Assembly: GCA_963575745.1 (NCBI GenBank)
Contig: CAUYUJ010002114.1
Span: 124,001-188,000 of the forward strand
Source: Prorocentrum cordatum
Taxonomy: Eukaryota; Sar; Dinophyceae; Prorocentrales; Prorocentraceae
Length of the DNA: 64,000 nucleotides
Reading direction: 5' to 3'
Program-made: the position numbers and the translations under genes
In this document: positions 44,631 to 53,455 of the stretch, one piece after another
Numbering within the stretch: the stretch's first letter is position 1
How the letters are laid out: the number at the start of each line of letters is the position of its first letter
Notes under the pieces: generated by a model
Databases searched by the model: none
Seen by the model: the letters and a program-made list of their open reading frames with translations, nothing else
What the model was told of the DNA's origin: nothing

Positions 44631-45780
44631 TCACACAAGGGTTTTTTAAAAATAGTATTTTTACAATTCGTTGTATTACTCGCCGTTGTACTATTAGTAT
44701 GGCGAGAAATACTACGATGAATAATATTACTCGCCATCGGGCTGGGCCCGACTCCGAGGTCGGGGCCGCCCCCGTGCCTCACCCCCGCGGCGCCTGGGGG
44801 CAAGCACCACGCGCAACCGCCCACACTGCGGGCGCGCTGCAGTCAGCCCCCTGACCATCGACTCCGCCGCCGCCAAGCCCTCGACGCCCGCTGGCACGGC
44901 CCCCCCACCGACCTCTTCGACGAGCGCCCTGCGCCGAGCCGCCTCCTGGGAGAGCATGGCCGCCGCGCCGCGCTGGCGCGGAGCTGTGCCTCCGTCTCCG
45001 CGACCCCGCTGCCAGCTGGCCCAGGCGCCTCCGCCTCCGCCACGGGGGCAGCCCCGCGCCACCACCATTACCACGGCGCCTGGCCGCCGGGCCGGCGGAC
45101 GACGCCGCCGCGCTGGCCGCGCCAGCTGGGGCCCCGACCTCGGCACGGCGCGCGATCGTGAGCAGCGGGGGGAGGTGCCACAGCACCTTGAAGAGGCGCT
45201 GCGCCCAGGGGCGCACCTCGATCCTCTCGATGGCCTCGCTCCCCACCTCCAAGGCTAGCACCGCTTCCTGCTCCGCGGTGAGCGGCGGCGGCAGCGGGGG
45301 CGCTGGCGGGGACACGACCGCGTCGGCACCAGGCTGTCCGCAGCCCACGAGCTCGGCCACCTCGACGCGGCGCCGCCTGGCACCGCGGTGCCCTTGCACA
45401 TCGGCCCAGCGCACGCTGGCGGTGGCCCCTCCTCGCTCGTCGCCGACGTCGTCTCAAAAGAATCCTCCAGACAAAGCCCACACGAGGCGTCACGTCCACC
45501 ACCGCGAAGCCAACCCAGGGCCCTCATCCACGCGCTCCGCCGAGGGCATGAAGTCCTCCTCGGCAACCTCCGCCTCGTCCATCGCTGGCTCGCTTTCCAG
45601 GCTAGCCGACGGGTCCCTCCATGACTCCACGGAGGCGCCTGGTCGCCACGATATGAGCCCCATTCGCCAAGGAACCAAGGCCCCGTGGACATACCCCAAA
45701 CGAACAGCATTGCGAGGTGGAGAGCTAACGCACGAAGAACATAAAGGTGGTCCTTAAGATGGACGTGGCTTACTCAGCAA
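44631..45780 (-). other. GC-rich region with coding-like minus-strand frames; unidentified
   Basis: The frame 45414-44779 contains LTAEQEAVLALEVGSEAIER and PWAQRLFKVLWHLPPLLTIA, an amphipathic helical stretch, before dissolving into Ala/Gly/Arg. The frame 45699-45490 gives SWRPGASVESWRDPSASLES and an acidic run. These could be an ORF1-like remnant, but no family was recognised, and Arg/Gly bias from GC-richness is strong. Confidence 0.3.
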
Positions 45781-45996
45781 TGCTACGGGCCCCTCACCCC
45801 CATTACACTTCGGAGGAGGGAGGAGGGAAAGGTGGAAGAGGAGGAGCACCAGCAGCAGGAGGGAAAGGAGGAGGGAGGGAAGGGGGAGTTACGCAGCAAG
45901 CAGCGCCCCTCATGTGACCGCAGGCGCCCGTCCAACCCTCTCCGATCCCCCCGCTCCCTTCTGTAGCTCCCCGCTGCACGCTGCAGAACGAGACAG

Positions 45997-47379
45997 GTGC
46001 ACCCCCTCCTGCCCTCCCTGCCTCTCAGCTGCCGTCCCTGCCCGAGGTCTTCGGAGTGCGGGTATATATGCAGGAGACCCGCGCGCCTCGTCGGGGGGCC
46101 CCCGGCAGCCGCACGCGCTCGCCCGCACCGTTTGCCCGGCGGCGGGCCCGCCGTGCGAGAGAGGGCCACGGCACGGACACCGGCGAGACACCGGTGCTCC
46201 CGTGCGAGAGGGGCCCAGGCACGCACACTGCGTCGCGCTGTGTGGCGGCGGCGGCCCGGCTCTCCGCCGCCACCGCTCCGCCCGGCGGGGTGCGCTGGAG
46301 CCGCGGCAGGAGGGCGGAGCTCTGGAGGCGGCAAGAGAGAGGAGGAGAAGGAGGAGGAGGAGGAGGAGGAGGAGCAGGAGCGGGCTCCCAACGCTGCCTG
46401 CGCAGGCGATGGCCCATCCGAGCTGGGTGCAGCCACCCACAGGCGCCACCGAGTTGACAGCACATCGTGCGGCGCTTCGCAAGGCTGCGATATTGCCGTG
46501 GCAAAGAGGTTGAAGGCCTCGAGGGGCCTCAACATGTCTCAGACCCAGATCCAGCTTCAAGAACAAGAATATTCAGTGCAGGTGACGATGATTCTGATGG
46601 CCAGGCCGCCACATGAACAAATTGATCGACAGACTGCGTTCGTGGCCCGTGCCCAGGGGAGACGGGACCGTGCAGTCGCCGCCGTAGAGAGGGCTAAGAC
46701 GGAACTCGCGAGGCTCGAGGACACGGTCGAGCAGCGCGAGACGGAGCTTGGGACGGACCGCGTCTTGCTCGAACAGCTGAGGGAGCTGGCGCCCCAGGTC
46801 GCGCCTGCCGACGCGACGATGGGCGAGCCCATGGCGGAGCCTGGCCCTGCAGCCGTCGGTGGTACGGCGACGCCCCCGGGATCGGCGACCACGCCTGTCG
46901 CAAAAGGAATGGGAGGCGAAGCTTCGTCACTGGCCCCCGCTGGTAGCATGGCGACACCTGCAATGGCTGCCATCGCCGCGCTGCAACAGAACCAGGTGGA
47001 CCTCGCCAACCAGATGCACGCGCTGAGCGGCGCCCTCTCCGGCAGCAGCTGCTCGGGGCAGAGCCGCACGTGGCCCAGGCGAAGGCGGACCAGCCGCAGG
47101 CCGCGGACCGTGAGCGGGCCCGAGTCGGCTGCTGGGTCAGCGTCGAGTGGCCCATCGGGTGGAGCTGCCACGGCTGCGCAGCCCGACGCGTCGACCCCGA
47201 GCCCCGCAGGAGCGCCAGCTGCCCGTGAGCCTGGAGAGCCGGCTCCTGCAAGAGGTGCGACGCCTGCCGTGCCGGAGCCTGGCAGGAGCCGCACTGAGCA
47301 GTCGCACCGTGACGCGCACGAGGCGGCGCTCGAGAGGGTGCGCGTGGAGCAGCACAAGCAGCAGGAGGCCAAGCATTAA
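45997..47379 (+). CDS. Coiled-coil, ORF1/Gag-like protein of a dinoflagellate LINE (probable)
   Basis: A 460-codon open frame. Its first ~180 codons are Arg/Pro/Gly-biased and include a GGA triplet run (46334-46378), so the real start is more likely the in-frame ATG at 46533 (MSQTQIQLQEQEYSVQ). From there a long charged heptad-like helix runs through IDRQTAFVARAQGRRDRAVA, VERAKTELARLEDTVEQRET and TDRVLLEQLRELAPQ. A Pro/Ala/Gly-rich spacer, a short helix (MAAIAALQQNQVDLANQMHA), an Arg-rich patch, and a Lys/Glu/Gln-rich end (RVRVEQHKQQEAKH) follow. This layout resembles the N-terminal coiled-coil proteins that precede nuclease and reverse transcriptase in dinoflagellate LINEs, and such domains follow from 48.5 kb. 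It could multimerise and bind element RNA. The link is inference. The frame is uninterrupted, unlike the downstream domains. Confidence 0.5.
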   Translation: MHPLLPSLPLSCRPCPRSSECGYICRRPARLVGGPPAAARARPHRLPGGGPAVRERATARTPARHRCSRARGAQARTLRRAVWRRRPGSPPPPLRPAGCAGAAAGGRSSGGGKREEEKEEEEEEEEQERAPNAACAGDGPSELGAATHRRHRVDSTSCGASQGCDIAVAKRLKASRGLNMSQTQIQLQEQEYSVQVTMILMARPPHEQIDRQTAFVARAQGRRDRAVAAVERAKTELARLEDTVEQRETELGTDRVLLEQLRELAPQVAPADATMGEPMAEPGPAAVGGTATPPGSATTPVAKGMGGEASSLAPAGSMATPAMAAIAALQQNQVDLANQMHALSGALSGSSCSGQSRTWPRRRRTSRRPRTVSGPESAAGSASSGPSGGAATAAQPDASTPSPAGAPAAREPGEPAPARGATPAVPEPGRSRTEQSHRDAHEAALERVRVEQHKQQEAKH

Positions 47380-48000
47380 GTCGGGCCTGTCCCCCTACAG
47401 GCGCAGTTTGGACGAAAAATAAAAAATACTCTAAAAATACTCCAAACATGTCCATAAATAGCCAAAAAACGTCCCACAACTATTTTTTTACTAATTTCGA
47501 ATTTTCCTCCTCCAGAGGGACAGGCCCGACTTAAGCCAAGCGCACCGCTGCCAAGGCCGCCGCAGCCACGAGGGCCGCGCGCGCGGCGGAGGCCCGGCGC
47601 CCAGCCTGCTGCCGAAGGCCTCGCCGAGGCCAGCCGGCCGACATTGGCGGCCGCCGCGCAGAGAGGAGGTGCCAGAGCACCCGCTGCTGAAGAAGGACAG
47701 CCAGGAGCTGGCCGTCGCTCGGACGTCCATTCCCTGTGCTTCTCTTCGGTTTCGCGCGTGGCGTTGTTTCCGCAGCATGGTCCAGGATGCTCCTCAAGAA
47801 TCCCCGCCGAGACGAAGCGCACACGTCCGAGCGATAGCAAGGGGGTTGCAGGTGACGTGGTCCCAGGGCTCCCTGGCGCGCAGGTCGCCGCGAGAGTGGC
47901 CGCGGGAGAGCGCGCCGCCCCGCGCCAGAGGGCAAGAGCGAGCCGCCGAGGGGCCGGCCCTCCCGCAGCCGCAGCCCCAGTCCACGCAGCAGGGCACGAA
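47380..48000. other. No gene seen; AT-rich patch and GC-rich spacer
   Basis: 47405-47500 is A/T-rich (AAAAATAAAAAATACTC, ACTATTTTTTTACT) and is bounded by a short inverted repeat: TTAAGTCGGGCCTGTCCC at 47377 and GGGACAGGCCCGACTTAA at 47517-47534. The remainder is GC-rich and surrounds family T copy 3. Confidence 0.55.
47712..47838. mobile_element. Short TIR element (family T), copy 3
   Basis: GTCGCTCGGACGTCCATTCC at the left and CACACGTCCGAGCGATAGC at the right, with an interior like the copies at 18276 and 32951. The terminal GCAT has one substitution at each end. Confidence 0.85.
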
Positions 48001-48154
48001 TAGGGGGCCAGATGCGAACCCTACCCCTGCCCCCCACCATTTCTGAGGGGGAGGGTGGGGTTCACTTCGCTCGGGAGCTCCCGAACGAAGTGAACCCCAC
48101 ACTCCCCCTCAGAAATCGTGGGGGGCAGGGGTAGGGTTCGCATCTGGCCCCCTA
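48001..48154. mobile_element. Near-perfect palindromic MITE with 5-bp target duplication
   Basis: A 154-bp inverted repeat centred on GGGAGCTCCC (48073-48082) with no loop. The arms start TAGGGGGCCAGATGCGAACC and differ at only a few positions. ACGAA directly flanks both ends (47996-48000 and 48155-48159), so it inserted as a unit. It contains no coding sequence. Confidence 0.92.
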
Positions 48155-48159
48155 ACGAA

Positions 48160-48528
48160 AGGAGCCGTCGCCCATCAGCCCCATGAGATCGGAGGCTGCC
48201 GCTGCCGACGGCGAGCCGCAGTCGACGCCGGGGTGAAGAGGCCGAGGGAGGCGCCGTCGGAGCCAGGCGCCTCGCAGCCGGGCGCGGCCACTGCCGGCTG
48301 CCACGGCCGCGCGCCGCCCGGCCCGGTGCCCGGTTGCCCTCACCTGCTGTGTTCTCGGCCCTCTCCGCTGCTTGGTCAGGCAGCTCTCTCACTGCTGCTC
48401 TCTTTTAGGGAGCGGTGCAGACTCCTGGTGCGTGCTATTCCTCGCCCGATCCGCATTCCACCACACAGCAATTCTTGCTGCATCACGGGTCCGCCCGCCC
48501 CCCCCCATTCTCGATTCTGACAGATCTC
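48160..48528. other. No gene recognised
   Basis: GC-rich sequence between the palindromic MITE and the RNase H remnant; possibly the degraded 5' part of the LINE. Confidence 0.4.
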
Positions 48529-49000
48529 GGTATGAAGCGTACACCGATGGATCTGGAGGTTATGGACCACCATTCTGGGCTTTCGTCGTGTGTGGAATGA
48601 CTCGTGATGATAGGTATCGCACTGATGTCCCCAGCTCCCCATCTCAGCGATGAGTTCATCAGTGCATCGGGCCCGTCTGATTTCTGTGCTGCACTGTGGT
48701 TTGTACTCTGGTTAGCTCAAGCTTCGCAACATGTTCGGTCAGCCTCGTGGAGAGTACGCACAGACAGACAATAGCATGATTAGCTGAAGCAGTAGCAGGA
48801 GGTGTAAAATACCAGGCTTGTGGTGTGCTGCCTTGTCTCTTAGACGAGCTCACAAAGTGGCTCCGAAACCATGTTGGTTTATCTTGGGTACACGTCTCAG
48901 GGCATGCGGGGAACCCACTAAACAAGCTGGCCGATACTCTAGCCAGGTTGTCTTCCATGGGTTTGGCGCCAGCAGTACCATACAACGACCTACCATGGGA
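48529..49000 (+). pseudogene. Decayed RNase H domain (LINE 2, part 1)
   Basis: Frame 1 gives YEAYTDGSGGYGPPFWAFVV, the first strands with the DG Asp. A second frame gives SDFCAALWFVLWLAQASQHV and RTDRQ (the second helix and third Asp region). The frame of 48825 gives LDELTKWLRNHVGLSWVHVS then GHAGNPLNKLADTLA, with the last His/Asp box. Frame changes and stops between the pieces show decay. The glutamate position appears as Asp or is lost. The domain is immediately followed by the endonuclease, separated by a WIWVPDLS-type linker, an unusual order (RNase H before endonuclease) that I recall from other dinoflagellate LINEs. Confidence 0.8.
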
Positions 49001-49189
49001 CTTCTTGGTTGATGAGCTGTCGCTGGTACCATGGATATGGGTTCCCGACCTGTCCAACTGCGGTGACGGGCGTTTTCCCCCAACCGCGCCAGAACGACTG
49101 CCGAGCTTGCCCCCGCCCCGTCTGTCCCCTGTCGTCGTGTTCTCGCTGCCATCAGTGTGACGCAGTTCGAATGACGAGCCATCCCCCAC

Positions 49190-50325
49190 TCCCGACAGTT
49201 TGCCCACGCTCGGACATATGCGGATTGCGGTCGCCAATGTACTTACCTTACGACCCCGCAGGACAAAAGGCACGGAGGCGGCACGCGCATCAGGTGTAGG
49301 TAACAGGATGCAGCAGGGATCGACGTACCTGGACGCATGCTGGCGATTGCACATCGTCTCTCGGTACAACGGTACCTGTTGGTGGGAACACTGGAGACAC
49401 GACTGAAGCACAGCACGTGGCGTACAGGTTCCGACTATCATGTCCTGACATCGGCTGCTGAGACCTCGGGCCAGTGTGGAGTAGCACTCAGGGTAAATAC
49501 ATGTCTTCAGCCCGCTCCTGGGCAGACACTTGTGCGACACCACGTTCGTGCATGCGCACACTCGTCACGGCATCTTCTCGTTGCAATCCGGGCCCCAGCT
49601 TTGTCCATCGAGGAGCAAGCAGATGTGGAGGCATGGTGGAAGTTACTGGAATGTGTGGTCCTTTCTCGACCCAACCCAGCCCCTCTCCACTGTCTTGTCG
49701 ATGCCAACGGTACACTCGGTTCTCGCCTATCGCGCTCCGTTGGCCCTATTGGGGCGGAAGCGGAGAATCTGCCCGGACGACGTTTTCATGACTTTCCTGC
49801 TCGCACATGGCGACCTGTTCTGAACCTGACTCGGGTATCCATGGGACCTGGTTGACCCTGGGTGCCTCGCCTCAGGACCCACAGCACAGAATCGATTATG
49901 TCAGTCCCTGTCGAGGCCGTAGCTTCGGTGGGAAGGCAGGGAGTGGACCCTGCCGTCGACCTGTCCATGCGAGCCGATGATCATTTTGTCGTTATGGCCG
50001 AGGTGCTGCTTTCACCGTATGGAAACACTGCGCAGGCCCCCAGATGACCCAAGAATCCACACTGCCCCAGAAAGTTTGACGACCCTGTCTGCGCAACTCA
50101 GTCCAGGGAGGCCATCAGGGCTATCCCGCAGCCTGATGTCAGTGCTCATCCCGACGATGATGCAAAATTCGTGACGCTCGCGTATCCCCACCAGCTGCCC
50201 AATTGTGGCCGCCCCTCTTCCTAATTTGTTTGCAGGTGCACTTCGCGCGTTCTCGCGCCAATTATCTGTCGCTGTGCCCCAGCCTCGGTCATACCGCCCT
50301 CTGGACTTCTCCTTGCGGGCCGCAA
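49190..50325 (+). pseudogene. Decayed APE-type (EEP) endonuclease and linker (LINE 2, part 2)
   Basis: The first strand MRIAVANVLTLRP at about 49218 carries the metal-linked Asn. After a shift, VGTLETRLKHS (the catalytic Glu), DYHVLTSAAETSGQCGVALR, RHLLVAIRAP, CLVDANGTLGS (DxN box) and AEAENLPGRRFHDF follow in the frame 49337-49855. Further shifts give HGTWLTLGASPQDPQHRIDY, then VDLSMRADDHFVVMAEVLL with the final Asp-His. All catalytic residues are still visible, but at least three frame changes break the protein. A linker follows (RKFDDPVCATQSREAIRAIP, LRAFSRQLSVAVPQPRSYRP) to about 50325, where an A-rich run begins and the LINE reading stops until 53456. Confidence 0.82.
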
Positions 50326-50352
50326 ATCAAAAAAGAAAAAAAAAAAAAAAAA
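50326..50352 (+). other. A-rich run at the left edge of the block splitting LINE 2
   Basis: AATCAAAAAAG followed by an uninterrupted run of A. It could be the tail of a plus-strand insertion or simple slippage. Confidence 0.6.
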
Positions 50353-51263
50353 CATCCAGAATTGATTGCCAGTTTTCGTGAGGCCTCTTTGGAGGCTATC
50401 TTGAGCCATGCTCGGCTAGAGGCTGTCGGAGGCTATCTCGAGCCATGCTCAGCTATCTTGGGCCATCTTGAGGCTGTCCTTTTTTTGCTCAGACAGCACA
50501 CACAGAACTGCGCCTCGTGCACGGCCCTCAAGTGTGAGCAAGACGGGGTTCGACGCTCCATGTACTACAGAAGCGGTGCCACGAGCTGCTGGATAAGACG
50601 CCACACGTTGATGGCACATCTCCCCACTGTCGCCACAGTGCAGTTACCTACTCGAGAGACGCTCGCTGAAGCACGGCGGCCAGGAGAGCAGCCGAGCGGG
50701 CTACTGGAAGCCTTCCTCGGGAAGAAGCGCTGGAGCGAGATGGCCAAGAGCGCAGCGCGTGTGCGCCGACCTAGATATAGCTCCTGAGATGTGCCAACAG
50801 GCACTGCATGTGCGGGGTACACGGCAGGGCCGCCGCCAAAAAAACGAATTGAAGGGCGTCGCGCCCTCAACTGCAGGAGTAGCTGGCAAGTGTTACCGCG
50901 CAGCGTCTTTCGAGACGCGCCAGGCTCAATCTCGGAAGCAAAACCGCCCCGAGAGGAAGAAGGAGGAGAGGCCGAGAGCGAAGGACGGGAGGGCACGAGC
51001 ACGACCGCCATCCCACCACCATGCAGCCGGCGAGGACGCTGGCGAGGCGGCTGGTGACGCGGCCATCCTCGCTGCGCGAGGGCTGGGAGCAGATACTGGT
51101 AGCGCGCACAGGTGGCCTCCTCCTCCTCCTCCTCCTCCCCTCCTCTTGACGCGTGTCCTTTCTCCATAGACAGGCAACGTGCACGGGCAAGGCACACAAA
51201 ATTCGGTCGCGATGCCCTCTACAAGCCGCCGACAGCACCCTAAGCGACCATGCCGATTGCGGA
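50353..51263. other. No gene recognised within the LINE-splitting block
   Basis: 50378-50490 is a short CTTGAG/CTTGGG patch of the CCAAGA family. 50500-51260 is unique GC-rich sequence with a TCC run at 51117-51145. Frames up to 210 codons lack domains. Confidence 0.45.
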
Positions 51264-51528
51264 GCAGCCATCTTGAGGCTGCCTTGAGGCCTTCTTGGGG
51301 CACTCTTGAGGATCTTTTGGGGGAGTCTTGGAGCCCTCTTGGGGCTCTTTGGGGGGTCTGGGAGGCCTCTTGGGGCCGTCTTGGGCACCATGGCTCAAAA
51401 AGAGGGGGGGGAGAAATTCGCCCCCCCCCCTCGGAGGCTCTCAAACGGCATCTTGGGGCCCTCTTGGAGCGCTCTTGGGCGCCTCTTGGGCGATCTTGGG
51501 GCCGCTTCGGCCTACTTGGGCCCCTCTT
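51264..51528 (-). repeat. CCAAGA-family array (reverse), left of the retrogene
   Basis: TCTTGGGGCC-type units. They continue at 52989-53285 once the retrogene and one copy of its target duplication are removed, so the retrogene landed inside a ~560-bp array. Confidence 0.88.
51511..51528. repeat. Target-site duplication, left copy
   Basis: CCTACTTGGGCCCCTCTT, identical to 52971-52988. The final TT overlaps the T-run of the A-tail, so the duplication is 16-18 bp. Confidence 0.92.
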
Positions 51529-51535
51529 TTTTTTT
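51527..51535 (-). other. Residual poly(A) tail of the retrogene
   Basis: Nine T on the plus strand. In transcript orientation the 3' UTR ends GCTAGCAAG before the A-run. Confidence 0.85.
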
Positions 51536-51888
51536 CTTGCTAGCTCATGGGAACCTGATTCAAGCAGAGCACTGCTGCCAAACACAACGTTAAGCACTGC
51601 GAAACTGCTAGTTGAGAAAGCTGTTCCTTTGAGGCCGGCGAAATCGCTCCAACCAGACGGGGCCAATCATGGCCCGATACCGCACATTGCCCCGCCTACG
51701 CATCCCCGCGGCACGCGACGAGTGTTGTCCTCGCCTCAGTCTTCGTGCTCCTGCCATGCCTCCAAAAACACGGGGGTTGAGTGAAATGCTTTGTCCTCCT
51801 CCCAGTTATTACCGCATCGAACGCTCAAAAGGGGCTTGCTTTTCCTCTTCTCGTGCTTGTACACAGCCGTCTTTTGCAAGTACATTAA

Positions 51889-52866
51889 CTATACCACGCG
51901 GGCTGCAAACGTGATGTGGCCGACCAGCCACACTGAGAAGGACCAGTGAAAAAAAAAAAAACTAGAGTGTTCAGGGTCAATTGTGTCGACTTCAGGCCCC
52001 TGGTAGTAGCCTTCCACCGCCGGGAGTAGCATCAAGAGAAAGATGAAACAAAAGAGTCCGATGCTGTAATGGTCCAAGACTGTCATTGTGCTTGTGGGTG
52101 GCAGGAAGCTCGAGAGCAGCAGCTGAAAGCTCACTACGGCGAAGAGCAGGCCCACCTGGTGTTCCATGATGCCGGTCGGCTCCATTGAAGGCATCATGTA
52201 CGGCAACACTGCGCCGGCCGAGATCATCACGTTGGCAGACACGAGACGAATGAAGTAACCTGAACCTTTTCTCTTAAGCGCGATGTACACGCCGATCTGG
52301 GATTGCTTGTACATGGTCTCACTGATGTCTGACTTGTCGTAAACAGCGGCTGCCGAAGTCAGATCCCACTCATCAGAGATGAGCGCCGTCGGGGTAATGG
52401 CGACCGCGCGCGCGTAGCCCGACCACCTCCCGTCAATCCAGAAATGTTCTGCGCTCACCAGCGTCCGACCATCATCACCAGAGTACAGGAGGATAGGAAG
52501 CGTCTGGACATCGAAAGGGAATGCTGAGCAATTCATGTTCACCTTTACCTTGAGACGCAGAGATATTTCTCCGGCGATCACTCCATCGCGTAGGTCTTCA
52601 TCTGTGATCGGAGTGATTTCTTCATCCCAATCGTCGTAGGCATGCACAAAGAAAAGCTCCTTATTGATCTCCTTGATCTGTTTCTTGCCATCCTCGTCGT
52701 CCTCGGCCTTTGTGTCCTTGAGCGCAAAGATCGCGATGTCGGTTACCATGGCAGCAGTCTCTTTCACGTTGTCGATGTCCTCCACAGACGAAATGACGAA
52801 GCATATTCCAATACAATCCTCAAGGGTTTGCCTTTCCGTGACGTTTTCGAAGGTGCTCCGATCCAT
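51889..52866 (-). CDS. Pentameric ligand-gated ion channel (Cys-loop receptor superfamily) retrogene
   Basis: 325 codons from the ATG at 52866. An in-frame TAA at 52881-52879 and the absence of any earlier ATG in the 5' UTR fix the start. Residues 1-204 form the extracellular ligand-binding domain: ICFVISSVEDIDNVKETAAM fits the first strands, and FPFDVQTLPI (about 116-125) is the Cys-loop apex, with FPFDxQ conserved. The disulphide cysteine pair is absent, as in prokaryotic family members. Four membrane segments follow: M1 about 204-224 (YFIRLVSANVMISAGAVLPY), M2 about 237-257 (pore-lining, VGLLFAVVSFQLLLSSFLPP), M3 about 267-286 (SIGLFCFIFLLMLLPAV), M4 about 303-322. The M3-M4 loop is very short. 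No signal peptide is evident. Such channels open a cation or anion pore on ligand or proton binding; ligand and selectivity cannot be told. The frame is unbroken, so it could be functional if transcribed; no promoter was seen. Confidence 0.9.
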   Translation of the reverse strand: MDRSTFENVTERQTLEDCIGICFVISSVEDIDNVKETAAMVTDIAIFALKDTKAEDDEDGKKQIKEINKELFFVHAYDDWDEEITPITDEDLRDGVIAGEISLRLKVKVNMNCSAFPFDVQTLPILLYSGDDGRTLVSAEHFWIDGRWSGYARAVAITPTALISDEWDLTSAAAVYDKSDISETMYKQSQIGVYIALKRKGSGYFIRLVSANVMISAGAVLPYMMPSMEPTGIMEHQVGLLFAVVSFQLLLSSFLPPTSTMTVLDHYSIGLFCFIFLLMLLPAVEGYYQGPEVDTIDPEHSSFFFFHWSFSVWLVGHITFAARVV

Positions 52867-52948
52867 CACCAGCTTAGTTTACGGAATGGCTGCTTGCGGA
52901 AAGAGACAAAGCGAGTAGGGAAGCGTCAAACTGAGCGCCTTGAGACAG

Positions 52949-52970
52949 CTTGAGCCAAAATGGCTACGGA
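52949..52970 (-). other. Relict dinoflagellate spliced leader (22 nt, perfect)
   Basis: On the minus strand it begins TCCGTAGCC, has CATTTTGG in the middle and ends GGCTCAAG, identical to the published consensus (first base D = T here). A further CTCAAG four bases downstream could be a truncated older leader or chance. Confidence 0.95.
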
Positions 52971-52988
52971 CCTACTTGGGCCCCTCTT
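52971..52988. repeat. Target-site duplication, right copy
   Basis: Begins directly after the first base of the spliced leader, with no extra nucleotides, so the cDNA is full length at its 5' end. Confidence 0.92.
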
Positions 52989-53285
52989 GGGCCTCTTTTG
53001 GGCCATCTTGAGGCTTCCAAAGCCCATCGGAAGCGGAAAGGTGATAATGCCAAAAACATTGATTTTCCCCTAGGCATTTGAACGGTTTTGGCATCTTGGA
53101 GGGCGCCGTGGAGGGCTCGAAGGGCACTTGGATCCGTCTTGGGGCTGTTTTGGGGCCTCTTGGGGGTATGTCGGAGGCTATCTTGACCCATCTTGAAGTA
53201 GCATGGGCCATCTTGGAGGCCATCTTGCGACTTCGAAGCCCTCTTGGAGCAATCTTGGGCCATCTTGGACGCTCTAGCGCCTCGG
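52989..53285 (-). repeat. CCAAGA-family array (reverse), right of the retrogene
   Basis: CTTGGGCCTCTTTTGGGCCA-type units, the continuation of 51264-51528, with a unique segment at 53010-53090. Confidence 0.85.
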
Positions 53286-53455
53286 TCCCCCCCCCCTTCC
53301 TGGCCCAGGGGAGGGGGTAGGGGGAGGAGTTTCAGTGGAAGAGAGAAGAAAAAACGCGTTATACCACCTAAGCCCAGAGGGCTGGTGGGATTTCTGAATA
53401 CTGCCATCTCGGAGGCCGCCCGAGAGCGCTTCCCTCCTCAAAGGTCCGTCGCGGG
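53286..53455. other. Right edge of the LINE-splitting block
   Basis: C-run, G-rich patch and unique sequence; no coding signal. Confidence 0.45.

Larger units (their letters stand above)
51511..52988 (-). mobile_element. Retroposed, spliced-leader-bearing cDNA (retrogene) with target-site duplication
   Basis: In minus orientation: target duplication, complete 22-nt dinoflagellate spliced leader (52970-52949), 82-nt 5' UTR, intact ORF (52866-51889), ~353-nt 3' UTR, a 7-9 nt A-tail (seen as T at 51527-51535), then the second target duplication. The duplication is CCTACTTGGGCCCCTCTT at 51511-51528 and 52971-52988, where the last two T may belong to the tail. Leader, absence of introns, A-tail and direct repeats together show that a mature trans-spliced mRNA was reverse transcribed and inserted by target-primed reverse transcription. 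Identity of the duplications suggests it is young. Confidence 0.95.

Noticed and set aside
44779-45414. 211-codon minus-strand frame as a gene
   Set aside because: Only a short helical stretch looks protein-like. The rest is Arg/Gly/Ala caused by high GC, and similar frames exist on the other strand.
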